64,000 nucleotides of DNA from Argopecten irradians. Taxonomy: Eukaryota; Mollusca; Bivalvia; Pectinida; Pectinidae. The stretch is taken from assembly GCF_041381155.1 (NCBI RefSeq), contig NC_091143.1, positions 32,427,331 through 32,491,330 of the forward strand. The letters run 5' to 3'. The position numbers and the translations under genes are program-made. Every line of letters begins with the position of its first letter. The first letter of the stretch is position 1. Under the pieces are notes generated by a model, which saw only the letters and a program-made list of their open reading frames with translations, was not told the DNA's origin and did not search any database. Of the stretch, positions 1 through 11,900 are shown one piece after another.

Positions 1-795
1 GTGATTGTGTCATTGAAAACCAAGGTAATTCTTTTCAGTTCTCTGGTCTATTTTGTTTCTGAATTAAAGACTTTTGGAGAGTGTTTTACTTATATGTACA
101 CATTGCGATAGACCAACAATCAAAACGCATTAACCTATATAGTGTTATTTATACATTTACCTTCCAGAAAGGTGATTAAGAGATTATGGTTGAAAATTAT
201 CTTGCAATGTTTTTATTCCCAGTGGTTTAAAAACAATAAATTGCGGTATCGCTTGTTTCTACTTTTTTTTTTTTTTTTTTTTTTTGACATACGGACGATT
301 GATAAAAATGCAAATTGACAGCTGAATGAAGGTAGTTTGACAAAAACATAATTGTTTTCACAATAACATTCGAACCAATGGCTTTGGATTTTAAACGTCC
401 GAACACTTACATAGTAACCGCAATGCTTCCTTCTCACACAGAGCGAATTAAATTAATTACCTTCTATGCAATAAGAGACAAGCATGGCAGATAAAATTAG
501 TTGACAGTTTAGTCACATCCCACAAAATTCTATTACCTATTTGAAAGTCAAAATGAAGCAGGTTATACGTATTTGTATTTTACAAGTGCCTTGGACATGT
601 CGCCATTCATATTTGTTCTTTTTAATTTCGTGTAAAAACACAAATGTAAAACCTTCATTTACATCATATACATGTACATCCATGAATTATACGCCTACAT
701 TCATTAAACAACCTGCATCGCCAGCTATATAATTATCATTACAAAATGAGAATTCCGAATATATTATGCAGCAAATAAATAAAACTAATACTTAC

Positions 796-882
796 AACAA
801 GAATAAATGTCCCAATATACTCCGCTACTATTTCCCTAGCTAACGGGTTTTGAAGCTTTGTGAGTTTCTTTAACGAAGACAT
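796..882 (-). CDS. Aquaglyceroporin-like, first coding exon (proximal copy)
   Basis: A 29-codon exon starts with ATG at 882 and ends at a strong donor (GTAAGT) after residue 29, phase 0. The peptide ends in NPLAREIVAEYIGTFILV, which matches the start of transmembrane helix 1 in aquaporins of the GLP (glycerol and water channel) group, where a REF-AEF-GT-like motif is typical. No NPA-box exon lies between here and position 1, so the rest of the gene should be beyond the left edge and 1-795 would be intron 1. An identical exon lies upstream at 3649-3735. The short match makes the family likely but the exact subtype unknown. Confidence 0.6.
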
Positions 883-929
883 GTTTATATTACTGGAGAG
901 GGTCCAAGCTTGGTCGGTCACACGTCCAT

Positions 930-1010
930 GTGCTCTATCGTCTCCATACTACTCCGTTTTCGTTACTATATATCATTCCCTATCAGTCTAACTGATAAAA
1001 AGGAATACCG
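930..1010 (-). promoter_or_regulatory. Candidate core promoter of the aquaporin exon, proximal copy
   Basis: On the minus strand a TATA-like ATATATAG stretch lies about 90 bases upstream of the ATG, with a CTGATA/TATCAG motif pair just further upstream. The block from the leader through this stretch is nearly unchanged in the second copy (about 3770-3860), while surrounding sequence has diverged. The function is inferred from position and conservation only. Confidence 0.3.
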
Positions 1011-2875
1011 CTCCAAACCTTATGCGCAGACGCTATGACCCCACTGTGACATTTGCCTGTCACATGCTATTCTCATCTAAAAGACTATTCAATATTTTGG
1101 ATGCTATATTATATTATTATTTAAACAAAACACATTTCCAAAACACTAGATATTGTTTTCTAATTTAATCTTAATTTTAATTTTAAGTCCAATTTTTAAA
1201 CATTTTTTAGTTAATTAAATATGAATTACATGTGTAATAGTATGAAGCAATTCAACCGGCTTATCAAAATAATGCTCATGTGTATTGTTAAGTAGCTTTA
1301 TATACAAAATCTATAAATGTAGAAATCGAAAACAAAGCATTACGATTGTCAGGAAATGAGATGACCTCGTTACACTGAAGTGATGTGGAAAACAGTAAAA
1401 TGACACCGAGTGACGGCCAGACCGGAGAAAATGCCCTATGGTCATCGCTTGGACCGTAAGATTTATTGTTTAAGTTGCAGAAAGGACAGTGTTTGTATTG
1501 GTGAGTGTCCAGTACGTATACTTAACTCTTTCCGTACCTCGTATTCTTTCCGGATCCCGTCCCGGAAATTAGTTATTAGTCTCACCCACGGAAGTTTTTC
1601 AGAAAATCCAGGACAAAATTCCCACTTGTTGGGCTCTATTTCTGTTAATTTAAACATACTAAGGTTAGTGAAATTATTTAAACCTATTAAGAAGTCATTG
1701 CCCAAAGCCTTCCTCTCAAGGGAGAGCACTCAGCCAATGGCCAAAAGTAAGTCGGTTTCATTGGAAACTAAGGAAGGATAGAGTCAGTTGGGATGAATGA
1801 AATTTAAAAGATCTTTAATTTAATTGCCTTTTACAAAACGATAGACTTTTTATTTTCATCATTTGCACTTTGACCCCCAAAGTTAATCTGGACGCAGAAA
1901 ATATGTTTTACATCCATAAGTTAGTTTTCTTCTTTGTAGAAATCATTGCAACTATTTTTTCTTCAGTTAATATGTTTATCCTCTTAGGCCACGATATAGC
2001 CTATATTTCCCTTTTTCTTTTGATAGACCACATTGAGTTGATACCTTCAAATATTATCACTATTATTTTCAAATGCCATATCGGGAAAGCGATAACGGTC
2101 ATTTGTATTCCTTTAAACTTTACAGGAGCCGATATAGGTATATGTATTATTGCTGGTGGTATTTTACAGCTAGTAATACTGCTCTTTTGGTTTAGACTAT
2201 ATGCATGCATACAAATAGAGACATCAATAAAGGAAATTTAACATGAATGCGAAAATACGAGAACAGTAACTACAGTACTTGTATAATGTCATCAAATCCT
2301 ACATAACTGATAATACACGTGTTATCTTTATGTACTTAACAAAAAAAAAAAAAAAAGAGAGAGAGGTCTTATAATATTGATTTAGTGATACAATAAGACT
2401 ACCATTGTCTGTGATGGAACCCTATAAGATACGGGATACTGCTACATACACGTCTTTAATTGTTGTAATTGATGTTTTATGGAATGCGTTAATGTTTTTT
2501 TCCCTCGTAAACGTTTGTCAACAAATGCTATTTTATTCATTTAATTTAAAAATACTCAAATACGTGTGTTAATTTTTAATGCTTTGTATAATGTAAAGTG
2601 AAAAAAGGCAAATAAAAATAGCCTGAAAAATAGACAAACATTTTAAAATAAACAGAAAAAGGCAAATATTCCTACATCACATTTCTTTTGTTATCTTCCT
2701 AATCAAGTAAATGCAGATATATGAATACTATATTAATGTTTGTATATCTGTCGCTGTTATTGTCAGTTGTGTAATATGTATGTGTAGTATGATTTGTTTA
2801 CATGTGCTCGATACGATGTTTTGGTTATATGGAAAGAGTAAAATGGGTGCCGAATTATAATTATCTGTGTGTTAC

Positions 2876-4351
2876 AGAGTGATTATGTTATCAAAAGTAC
2901 CGAGCATTTACAGTTCCCTTGTCTATTTTTTATTGAATCACCCCGTAGAAGAATTTTTGGGAGTGTTTTAATTATATGTTCATATCGTAAAAGATCAACA
3001 ACTAAAACACCAAACCGTATATGGAGTTATTAATATATTTACATTTCAGAACCTAAAGTGGGTTAAAAGGTATTGTTGAATAAAACATAGTAATGTTTTA
3101 TTCAATGTGGTTAAATACCAATTACTTTCGTTATCATTTTTTTATCTCTCATTCTTTTTATATCAAATTTTAAATGATAAATACACTGTACATACCAACG
3201 GTTCGACACCAGCTGATAAAAATTATAAACTTAAAAAAAAATCCTGACACCTGAATGCAGGTGTGCTGTCAAAAAGCAAACAATTGCCATAACGGCATTA
3301 GAACCAATGCCTTTGGATTTAAAATATACTAACATTTATATAGTAAACACAAGGCATCTATGAACTATGAACTATATATTAAAGATTAATTTAATACCCC
3401 CGACCTGATCTGATCCTATGTTAGATTACGAGCATAGCAGATTAATCTTATTATTTGCACTTTTTACAGTGGCCTTGTTCATTTCGAGTTTCACATTTCT
3501 TCGTATAAAAATTTTAAAATGTGAAATTTACATTTGCATTATAATCATTTAAGACAAACCTACGTTTATACAACATACTGTTTCGCCTATTATCATGAAA
3601 AATAATTCCGAATAAATTATGTAACGAATAAATAAAACTAATACTTACAACAAGAATAAATGTCCCAATATACTCCGCTACTATTTCCCTAGCTAACGGG
3701 TTTTGAAGCTTTGTGAGTTTCTTTAACGAAGACATGTTTATATTACTGGAGAGTGTCGGTCACACGTCCATGTGCTCTATCGTCTCCATACTATTCCGTT
3801 TTCGTTACTATATATCATTCCCTATCAGTCAAGCTGATAAAAAGGAATACCGCACCAATGTGCAGACGCTATGATCCCACTGAAATTTGCCTGTCCCATG
3901 CTATTCTCATTTAAAAGACTACTCAAAATTTTACATGCTATATTTTATGCATATATTAATCAAATCACATTTATAAAAAAAATACGAAATCAGTTTTGCA
4001 ACCTACTTCAATTTTTAAACTTAGCCGTGATTTTTTTAATATTCTGATGGTTAATTAAACATAAATTACATGTGTAATAGTATGAAGCAATTCAACCGTC
4101 TTATTAAAATAATGCTAATGTGTATCGTTCAGTAGGTTTACATATAAACACTATAAGTATAGAAACCGAAAACAAAGCATTACAATTGTCAGGAAATGGG
4201 ATGACCTCGTTATACTGAAGTGATGTAGAAAACAGTAAAATGACACCGAGTGACGGCCGTAACAGAGAAAATGCCCTATGGTCATCGCTTGGACCGTAAG
4301 ATTTATTGTTAAAGTTGCAGAAAGGACAGCGTGGTGAGTGTCCGGTACTTA
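2876..4351. repeat. Right copy of the 1.5-kb direct duplication
   Basis: This is the partner of 1-1518, offset by about 2853 bases at the exon. The segment between the copies (1519-2875) is AT-rich, holds an A-run with a short GA tract near 2341-2366, and shows no recognisable gene. Confidence 0.75.
3649..3735 (-). CDS. Aquaglyceroporin-like, duplicate first coding exon (distal copy)
   Basis: This exon is identical over all 87 coding bases, its donor and about 25 bases of 5' leader to the exon at 796-882. No further aquaporin exons lie between the two, so this copy is either an alternative first exon with its own promoter that splices to the same downstream exons, or the stranded remnant of a partial tandem duplication. 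Upstream sequence with a TATA-like stretch is also conserved between copies, which favours a working alternative promoter. RNA evidence would be needed to decide. Confidence 0.5.
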
Positions 4352-4359
4352 CTGTGAAA

Positions 4360-7300
4360 GGTAAGTAATTGTTGGACAGGTGAGAAGACAGGTCGGACAG
4401 TTATAGGGATAAATAGTTCATTGTCTGACGGTGGAATTAGAACATCATAATATTACTGGGTATTTATTAACATGATATGGGCCTGTCTGATTATAAAGAA
4501 TTGAAATGAACGTAGAATTTCTAACGTTGGTGTTTGAAAATAAATACCGTCTAGCAAGTTACATTCGCGATGATAATTTCGGCATTATGCGATTAATAAA
4601 CTTAATTTCGTTATTTTGCGTTAAATAAAGATAATTTCGTTTTTTTGTGTTAAATAAAGATAATTTTGTTATCCTGACAGCGATGATTGGATTCTCGTAT
4701 AAACCCGATAAATGTTTGACATACATTGTATACACACTGAAAGCCAGTTCGCGAAAACTTATAACCGATATTTTTTTCTGTCTGCGGTTTTGTAGGTTTT
4801 TTTTATGTCGCTGAATTTTTTCATCAAATTTTATTTATCCTTTTCGCACTCTTGAAAATACATTTAACCCATTAAACCATGCAAGGTGTGGTCAACGTCT
4901 TAAGTCTGGTATTATGCATAATTTTGTAATTTGATACATCAAAACACTGAATGCGTAATCGTTCATTTTCTTTTTCAGATTGTACTTTTTTGAAAAGTGA
5001 ATCAATTGCCGGAATGAAACTCACTTTTTATAATTAAAAGGCATTCTGAATTAATAAACATTCTGAAGAGCGGTCTAGACACCTCGAAATTGATTTATGT
5101 TAAAAGTGTTTATTTCCGCAATGTGTTCTAGCCAATAAACAACTTCAAACGTAGGTGTTTAGATAAAAACAAACTCTCTCCTGTGGTGAGTGAAATGACG
5201 CTATATGTGTTTAAAAAACACACAAGGCGAACTTATGAGGCGGCCAGCTATGGAACGCAAGTAGAATGCCTAAAGAAGTTCATACTATAGGCAGCCTTGT
5301 AAAAGATTATTTGTTTCCATGTGTACAACCATTCGATCGAATGTCGGTTACTGGGTCGAACTAATCCTCCGAATCAATGAAGTCTATAGTCCAAAAAATG
5401 ATAGTTATACGACTTAGAGCATTTCACTGGCATATCGCCAATATGAACAAATTGTTAGAAGTACAGTGGCCTTTATTATGACCCGATGTTTCAGGTAATG
5501 TAAACATATATTCCAATTTATTAGATAATACTACATAACCTGTTATCAGTAATATTGTGAAACCGCCGTTTTTATTTTGAGGGAAAGCTTAATGAAAGGC
5601 AAAACAAGTAAGGCGTCCTTCAGCCCACGATTTTAAGCCAATATCATTAAACTTTTAACACTAATAACACATACGAATTAAAGAAGTCGTTTAAACCATC
5701 GAACTCGCCATTGTAATTACCAGATCTTTACATTTGAAGATATAACGAATGTAAAATTTTGATAAACACCTCAAACATACGACAAACAGTTTATGTATAT
5801 CTATGTCTAACCGATTTTGTCAACTCTTTAATCACTTAAAAGGTGTATTAAATGTAACTTTCCCAATTGTCCATTATGAGTTTGATTTAGAAAAAGCAGT
5901 GAGGTCAAGGAAACCACTGTTAATTAGCATTCTGCAGTTAATTTTGATTTAGTACGGGTATACTTTAAATGACATGTCGTATTATACATATTGGTATTGC
6001 ACTTTTTTCATTGTTAAATGATAATCAAATTAACCGATTCTCATTTCGCAAGTGTGTCTATAGTATTTCAACCATTGAATTGCATTCGTTTGGCAATTAT
6101 GGACATATAAATACCAACCGGAATATGCCATATTTAACGAAACCTTCCTGTTGAATGTTTTGTTGTCCAACTGCAATTCATCCTCTCGTAATTTTAAACT
6201 GAATGCAGTGCAAAGATTACGTTTGAATTTGATAGCAATTCTATCATAAAATATCGAGTTATTTTGCATCTATAACTTAAGGTTGAGGACAAAACATCCA
6301 CGCTGGCACGACATTTGTGACCTCGCAATGATGATGACGTCAAAATAAGAGATGGCAGTTCATGCACTCTGGTTCATTTGTTGAAATTCATAAATACATG
6401 TATAGATATCTACTCTGAACCACCAACTGCGTTTTATTGTGGGGTTACAGTGAAAATATAAGTAAGTAATTGACTGACACGAAGACCAACAGTTTAGCTT
6501 TCTACTTTTTGAGTGTCTTATTATTAAGTTTATTAGATATGATAAATTAAACCCCAGCAATGCGACACATGGAGGACATGCAAGCATTACGAAATATATA
6601 CCGGAGAGACACTTGTCAGCCAATACGGCAAAGATAGGAAGAATATCTTACCAAAATTAATTTATTACCAACTTGTAGTACAAAATTGTTGATTCAGATC
6701 CACTATGTTTCTGTACGCCATTTGTATTGACAAACAACGGAGGGTAAATAAAAGTCATTCTAAAATACACGTTATATTCATCTATAAATAAATGCTATTT
6801 CGATTTCTTTTTGTATTTTGTCATCCATAACTGGTTATAACTAATACCTTCACATTGATATACGTGGATATTGAAAAAAAAGTATGCATTTTTGTTATAG
6901 AAATCACCTTTGACAAACAGTTTGTACCGCACTCTTTGTATGCACATTTCTATATAAATCACGTATGATTACATGTATAATATTATCCCTACATATACCA
7001 CAAGGTGATGATATTTCTACTTATGAAGCGTTAATTCCGAAGTATTCCAAACTTCTAAAAAGAACAACAAGAGTGCGAATGATGTACAATTACTCTTGAT
7101 TGACCAAGTGATAAACACGTAGGAATAATACAAGATAAGGCACTCTTTGCTGATTGAGAGTTGAGAGTATCATTCCTAAAATTGTCAATATTTGAATGCG
7201 TCCGTAAAGATATGCATGTTTGAAGAGGATTCACGGTAAATGAGGACATACAGAGATAAACATTGGGACACCTGATATCAATGGGAACAAAGTAATTTCG

Positions 7301-7815
7301 GATTAGACAGTTTCCGTAACGACATCCAGGTATAAATAACGCGGAACATTTTGTAGATTTCTCAGATTTGTCCGACTCTTTATGCTCGGTGAATGGAATT
7401 ATAAGTCATCATAAAACACGTTATATTCATTTCTACGAAGATCGTCAGAAATCCGTAACACTTATGGTTGATAAATCACAGTATGTGTATCTGTATATAT
7501 TAAATAGAAGCTTGTAAAATAGAAAATCTTTTAAGAATGCTTTGAGATGAAGAGTAATAGTTGCGTAAGAAAGGGTTTTATTCGAAATAGAGTGATGATT
7601 TTAAAATTTTAGTAGTTATTCGTCTAGAGAAAACAATCACATAGGCAGACGTTTTTGATGTGATTATTTGTGCTGTGTCTTTACGATGTTAAATATTTAG
7701 AAAATTCCTTTTCCTTTGTAGTACATGTATCGCATGTAAGCTTCCAACTTTAACTGTATTTATATATTATTTATAAGTAATGAACAATCAACAGTGGATA
7801 CAACTTATCCCACTA
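4360..7815. other. Intergenic stretch, no gene recognised
   Basis: AT-rich sequence with only short open frames and no protein family I recognise. A small direct repeat of about 35 bases, built around TTAAATAAAGATAATTT, lies at 4591-4675. Confidence 0.5.
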
Positions 7816-7817
7816 AG

Positions 7818-8022
7818 ATTTGTTTTGGTTTGTGTTAACGACCCATCATAGCTGTTTCAATTGCCATGGTAAGCTAAGTGGAGTAAAACCAGAGTACACG
7901 AAGAACAACTACTGACCTAGCCAAAACTTTATATAGAACTCGAAACCTAGAAGTGGAGTTTGTGGTAACATATCGGGAAAATTTAACCATACGACATTCG
8001 TAGCCCCTAAAAAGGGGTCGGC
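7818..8022 (-). mobile_element. Degraded tRNA-derived SINE
   Basis: Read on the plus strand this shows the eroded order of the intact SINE at 20690-20904: a GGTTTGT tail, then GGAGTAAAACCAGAGTAC in place of the central GGAGTACCCGGAGA region, then a remnant of the B box and head. It is heavily mutated, so it is an old insertion. It lies head to head with a second eroded copy at 8030-8215. Confidence 0.5.
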
Positions 8023-8029
8023 GGTAATC

Positions 8030-8215
8030 GTGACCGAGTGGATAGGTTAGACCTTGACATTACTCCTAGTCATTCACCACAGGATTGCGAATGTAAAACA
8101 ATATTGGGCAGTTGCTAGGTAGTTAACGTAGGTCGACTCTTAACTCCGGTAACTCCATCTTTTCTTTCGCTACTCCAGTTTGACAAGTCCTGAAATAACC
8201 CTTGGTATTCAAAGG
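8030..8215 (+). mobile_element. Degraded tRNA-derived SINE, opposite orientation
   Basis: The stretch begins with GTGACCGAGTGG, a clear relative of the A-box head GTGGCCGAGTGG of the intact SINEs, followed by a weak B box and GGGCAGTTGCTAGGTA, matching GGGGCAGTTGCCAGGTA. The order is that of the SINE on the plus strand, giving a head-to-head pair with 7818-8022. Confidence 0.5.
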
Positions 8216-8319
8216 GCGTGAAGCAAAATAGTCCAGATCCAATCCTTAGTCGTTCTGATACAATCACGACAGAATTTCATTTTCAAGAAACACACCAGTC
8301 CTGTTTCGATTCATGACAT

Positions 8320-8325
8320 TTTATT
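8320..8325 (-). terminator. Candidate poly(A) signal of the cotransporter gene
   Basis: An AATAAA hexamer on the minus strand lies about 680 bases past the cotransporter stop codon. It is the first clear canonical hexamer I noticed downstream; the 3' end was not otherwise supported. Confidence 0.25.
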
Positions 8326-8999
8326 TTTTATACTAAAAAGTTACGATTATATATATAAGTTGAATATAAAGTGTGCAGATATTTACATCAGATGTATTCC
8401 TTGGTTACAGTATTTACACAAACATTGTCCAACGAAGTGAAAAGTTAGTATAACAATATATTTTACATGATGACTGTGCAAACATACTCAACATTAATAA
8501 GAATGTAACTAAACGCTTTATAATATTACTGTATACATCCTAGGAACGCGATGGATTAAGAATCATTTAAAAATAAAATACAATATATGTTTTTCACAGA
8601 ACTGTCGTATTGTCATAGATATTTAAAATAATCTGCATTCTTTTTCTCCTTATTTTCTCATTCATTCTCGGTATATCATTACACAATGTAAGGTTTCCAT
8701 AGAAATTCGATTCTGTGAGATGTATAACTTCTATTGGTTAACCATATGGTGGTTTGCCGTAGTATACGTCACTTCATCCACCTACCCGTTAATTACATAT
8801 TACCACACCATAGCTAAGTACGCCACGTGGACGTAGTTTTAGGTTAGTGTGGTAGCAAATATGATAATGTGACATGATACAGAATCGTGATAAAACTTCG
8901 GTACTTCCTATGAACAGACAATGCGCTGATGGCAAACATCGTATACTGTTTTGATTTCAGTAAACATCGTAAAATGTTTCCAGTCTGTCTGTGCCCCCT

Positions 9000-11900
9000 T
9001 CACGAGTAGTAAGTTAAAACACTTTGCTGATTTCCCCGAAGCAACAACATCGGTGGCATGTCACGGGTCAGTGTGTCCAGCCAGCCCATGTACAGTCCTG
9101 CTGGACAGTACGTCTTCCGAGGTACAAGCAATGTCCTGGAAACACACCAAGTGACCACTCGTCAATTTACATTTAATATCATGCGGAAAATAAAGCAATA
9201 TTAAGGCTAAACAGATAAAGTAACCGGTTGTCACCGGTTAACCGATTTTCCGGTTGGAAGTATGATAATCAGCTATAAAATCCGTAACCGAATATTCGAA
9301 TCAGTATAAACGTATTGTCTAAAAATTCTGACCGATCTGACAACCCTATTTCACATCATACAAAAAATCCAGGTGTCTTCAATGTCCTGGCAAAACATAA
9401 TATGACAAATCTTCAATTTACATTTAATATGAAAATAGAAAATAAAGTTTTTTTAGCATGGAAATTGTTACATTGCATAATTCCTTGTAAAAAACACCTG
9501 AACAACGAAAGAAAAAATAAGAAGTTCTGGTATATGAAATAATAGAATATTGCAATAACATATATTGTTAAAAATCTAAGTTCCGATATATTTCAGAATA
9601 CATTTAAATTACTGCTTAATGTAACTAGGTTTTTAAATGGATCTTAAATGTTACATGTACAATACTAAGTAGCTGAACTGGTTAGATTGGTGGTGCAGAG
9701 AATTTACATTGAAATCAATAAGATTTAATGTGAGCTCGAGTTCAAAAAAAATATAAATCCATGTTCAGTATTATAGGATTTAAAAACAAACTTTATATAA
9801 AGAACTAAAAGATAACCCACTTCACTGAGAATCAATAATAACTAGAATATTGACCAATATGGAATATCTGTCAGGCAAAAGACTTTTTTTGTCATTCTAA
9901 AAAATAGTTGAAGGATTGGGAAACTGCATGTTATGTTGTGGCGATTTGACTAGTATACACTGTACATGTAACAGGTACGATGAAGCTGTAACAATCACTA
10001 CGATTAACTATGCAATGCTAATGACCAAATAAGGAAAAGAGGGTATATACTTACATCACAATAAGAGATGCGTCTGTTGAATGAATGAGTAACTGCTCAC
10101 GCAACCGGATGTTCCGGTATATCTAAAAGTGGGGTAAAATATAGTTATATAGCATCCAAAAAAGTATATTTGAATACATATCCAATGAATCTAATCTTCG
10201 ATTTGGTTATTAGTTAATGGCATATGCAAATTATTTGAATATGATAGTCCTTCTACATGTAAATGAATAACAATACCTTTGCTTTGTTCGAAACTAGGTC
10301 ACTGTCGCTGACTTTCCATGGAAACTCATCAGGAAACTCTCCACCACGCAGTCGCCATTTACGTATCGTACTTTCAAATTCCTTGTACCTGCCAAAGTAG
10401 TCATCAGAACAAAAGCATGAAAATATTGTTTAATATAATATCAATATAAACACCTGAAAGAGATATGAAAGGGAATACCAGGCACGTACATGTTCAACGA
10501 TGGTTTCTTCCATAGGTCCGGAATAACTGTTAACTGGGAATAGTCGATACGGAACTTCGCCAAGAGAGAGGCCATTCTGAAAACAGAAAAAAAACATTCA
10601 ATAATTTGTCATTATACACATATAGATACGGATATATTTTTCACTAACATGAAAACGGTAGTAGCGTATTTCTTTTTATAATATTCCATCAACTAACAAG
10701 AATTCGACGGAAGTGGGTGTGTCGGCTGCACAGCATCACAAAAAATAGTTATTTACAGTTGAAAATATTGTTAATAATTAGGTGAAGTTATCAAGTCCCG
10801 TAACTCTTGCAAATATTGATGGATTTGACCATTATTGAACCCATCTAGGATCTCATTGATATAAAGCAATATAAACTGTACCAAATTTGGCTAAAATTGG
10901 AAAGTGAATACTTAAGTTGTCGGGCGGAAACCAGGTTTTGACGATTTTAAAGTCCCGTAACTTTTGCAAATATTGACGCATTTAAACCAAGATCAAAATC
11001 CTCCGAGACCCCATTGATATAAAGCAATACACAAAATATGGTCGAAATAGGAGAATAAATACTTAAGTTATCGCACGGAAACCATTTCCCGGACGCCGAC
11101 ACCATCGACGACGCCAACACCGACGCCGACATAATGATACCCAAGTGTCGCCCTTTTGATGCAAAGACAATGTAAGTAAATACCTCATCTGGTCTTCTTG
11201 TGGATTGGACTTTTTGGAGCCAGCACAGAACACCCTCAATTTACAGTCCTTCCAGATCCTCCGGGTAGACAGGATGTAGGGTATCAGTAAGGTTAAGCCT
11301 ACAGGAGTAAGTAGGATTCGTGTGTTTGTTTGCTGTAAATCCTCCCATTTATTTCTAAAATTTTTATCGGTAAATTCATCCCGCCATTTTTTTTTTTTTT
11401 TTTTCTGAATTCTAATCAGTTTTTTTTCTGAATTCTAATCAGTTCAAATGATGTTTCTTATTTAAATGAAATACAGAATTAATACGGAATTATACGAACT
11501 TTTGAATTATAGTAGTTGACATGCATATTTTTCGTTACAAATATGCAAAAGTAGTATGGTTTAATTTCTACCGATCTGGTTATGTTTTCTATGACTACAC
11601 CCAAACCATAACCATAATTTTGACCAAAATATGAAATTAACGTTTACTTTTTCTAAAATGGTAAAACTCCATGAACCACTAGTGTAATCATACTTTATTC
11701 ATGTGTATTTCGTTTGAGCTATACGTCCTCGCTTGCCTTCGTTTATCCTCCAGTTACTATGACAACTAACCAGTCATAGTAGGTCTCTATGACAACTGAC
11801 CAATCAGAGAAGGTCACTATAACAATTGACCAATCAGAGGTCACTATGACAACTGACCAATCAGAGAAGGACATTGTAGGTAGTCAAATATGGTAAACCA

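Larger units (their letters stand above)
1..1518. repeat. Left copy of a 1.5-kb direct duplication
   Basis: This stretch matches about 2876-4351 in the same order and orientation, with substitutions and indels outside the exon. It includes the aquaporin exon, its upstream TATA-like stretch, and a conserved block near 1330-1515. The left end may extend beyond the window. Confidence 0.75.

Noticed and set aside
1410-2241. Overlapping frames of 123 and 88 codons near the aquaporin exon
   Set aside because: They lie partly in the duplicated block, where the second copy does not keep the frames open, and show no family match.
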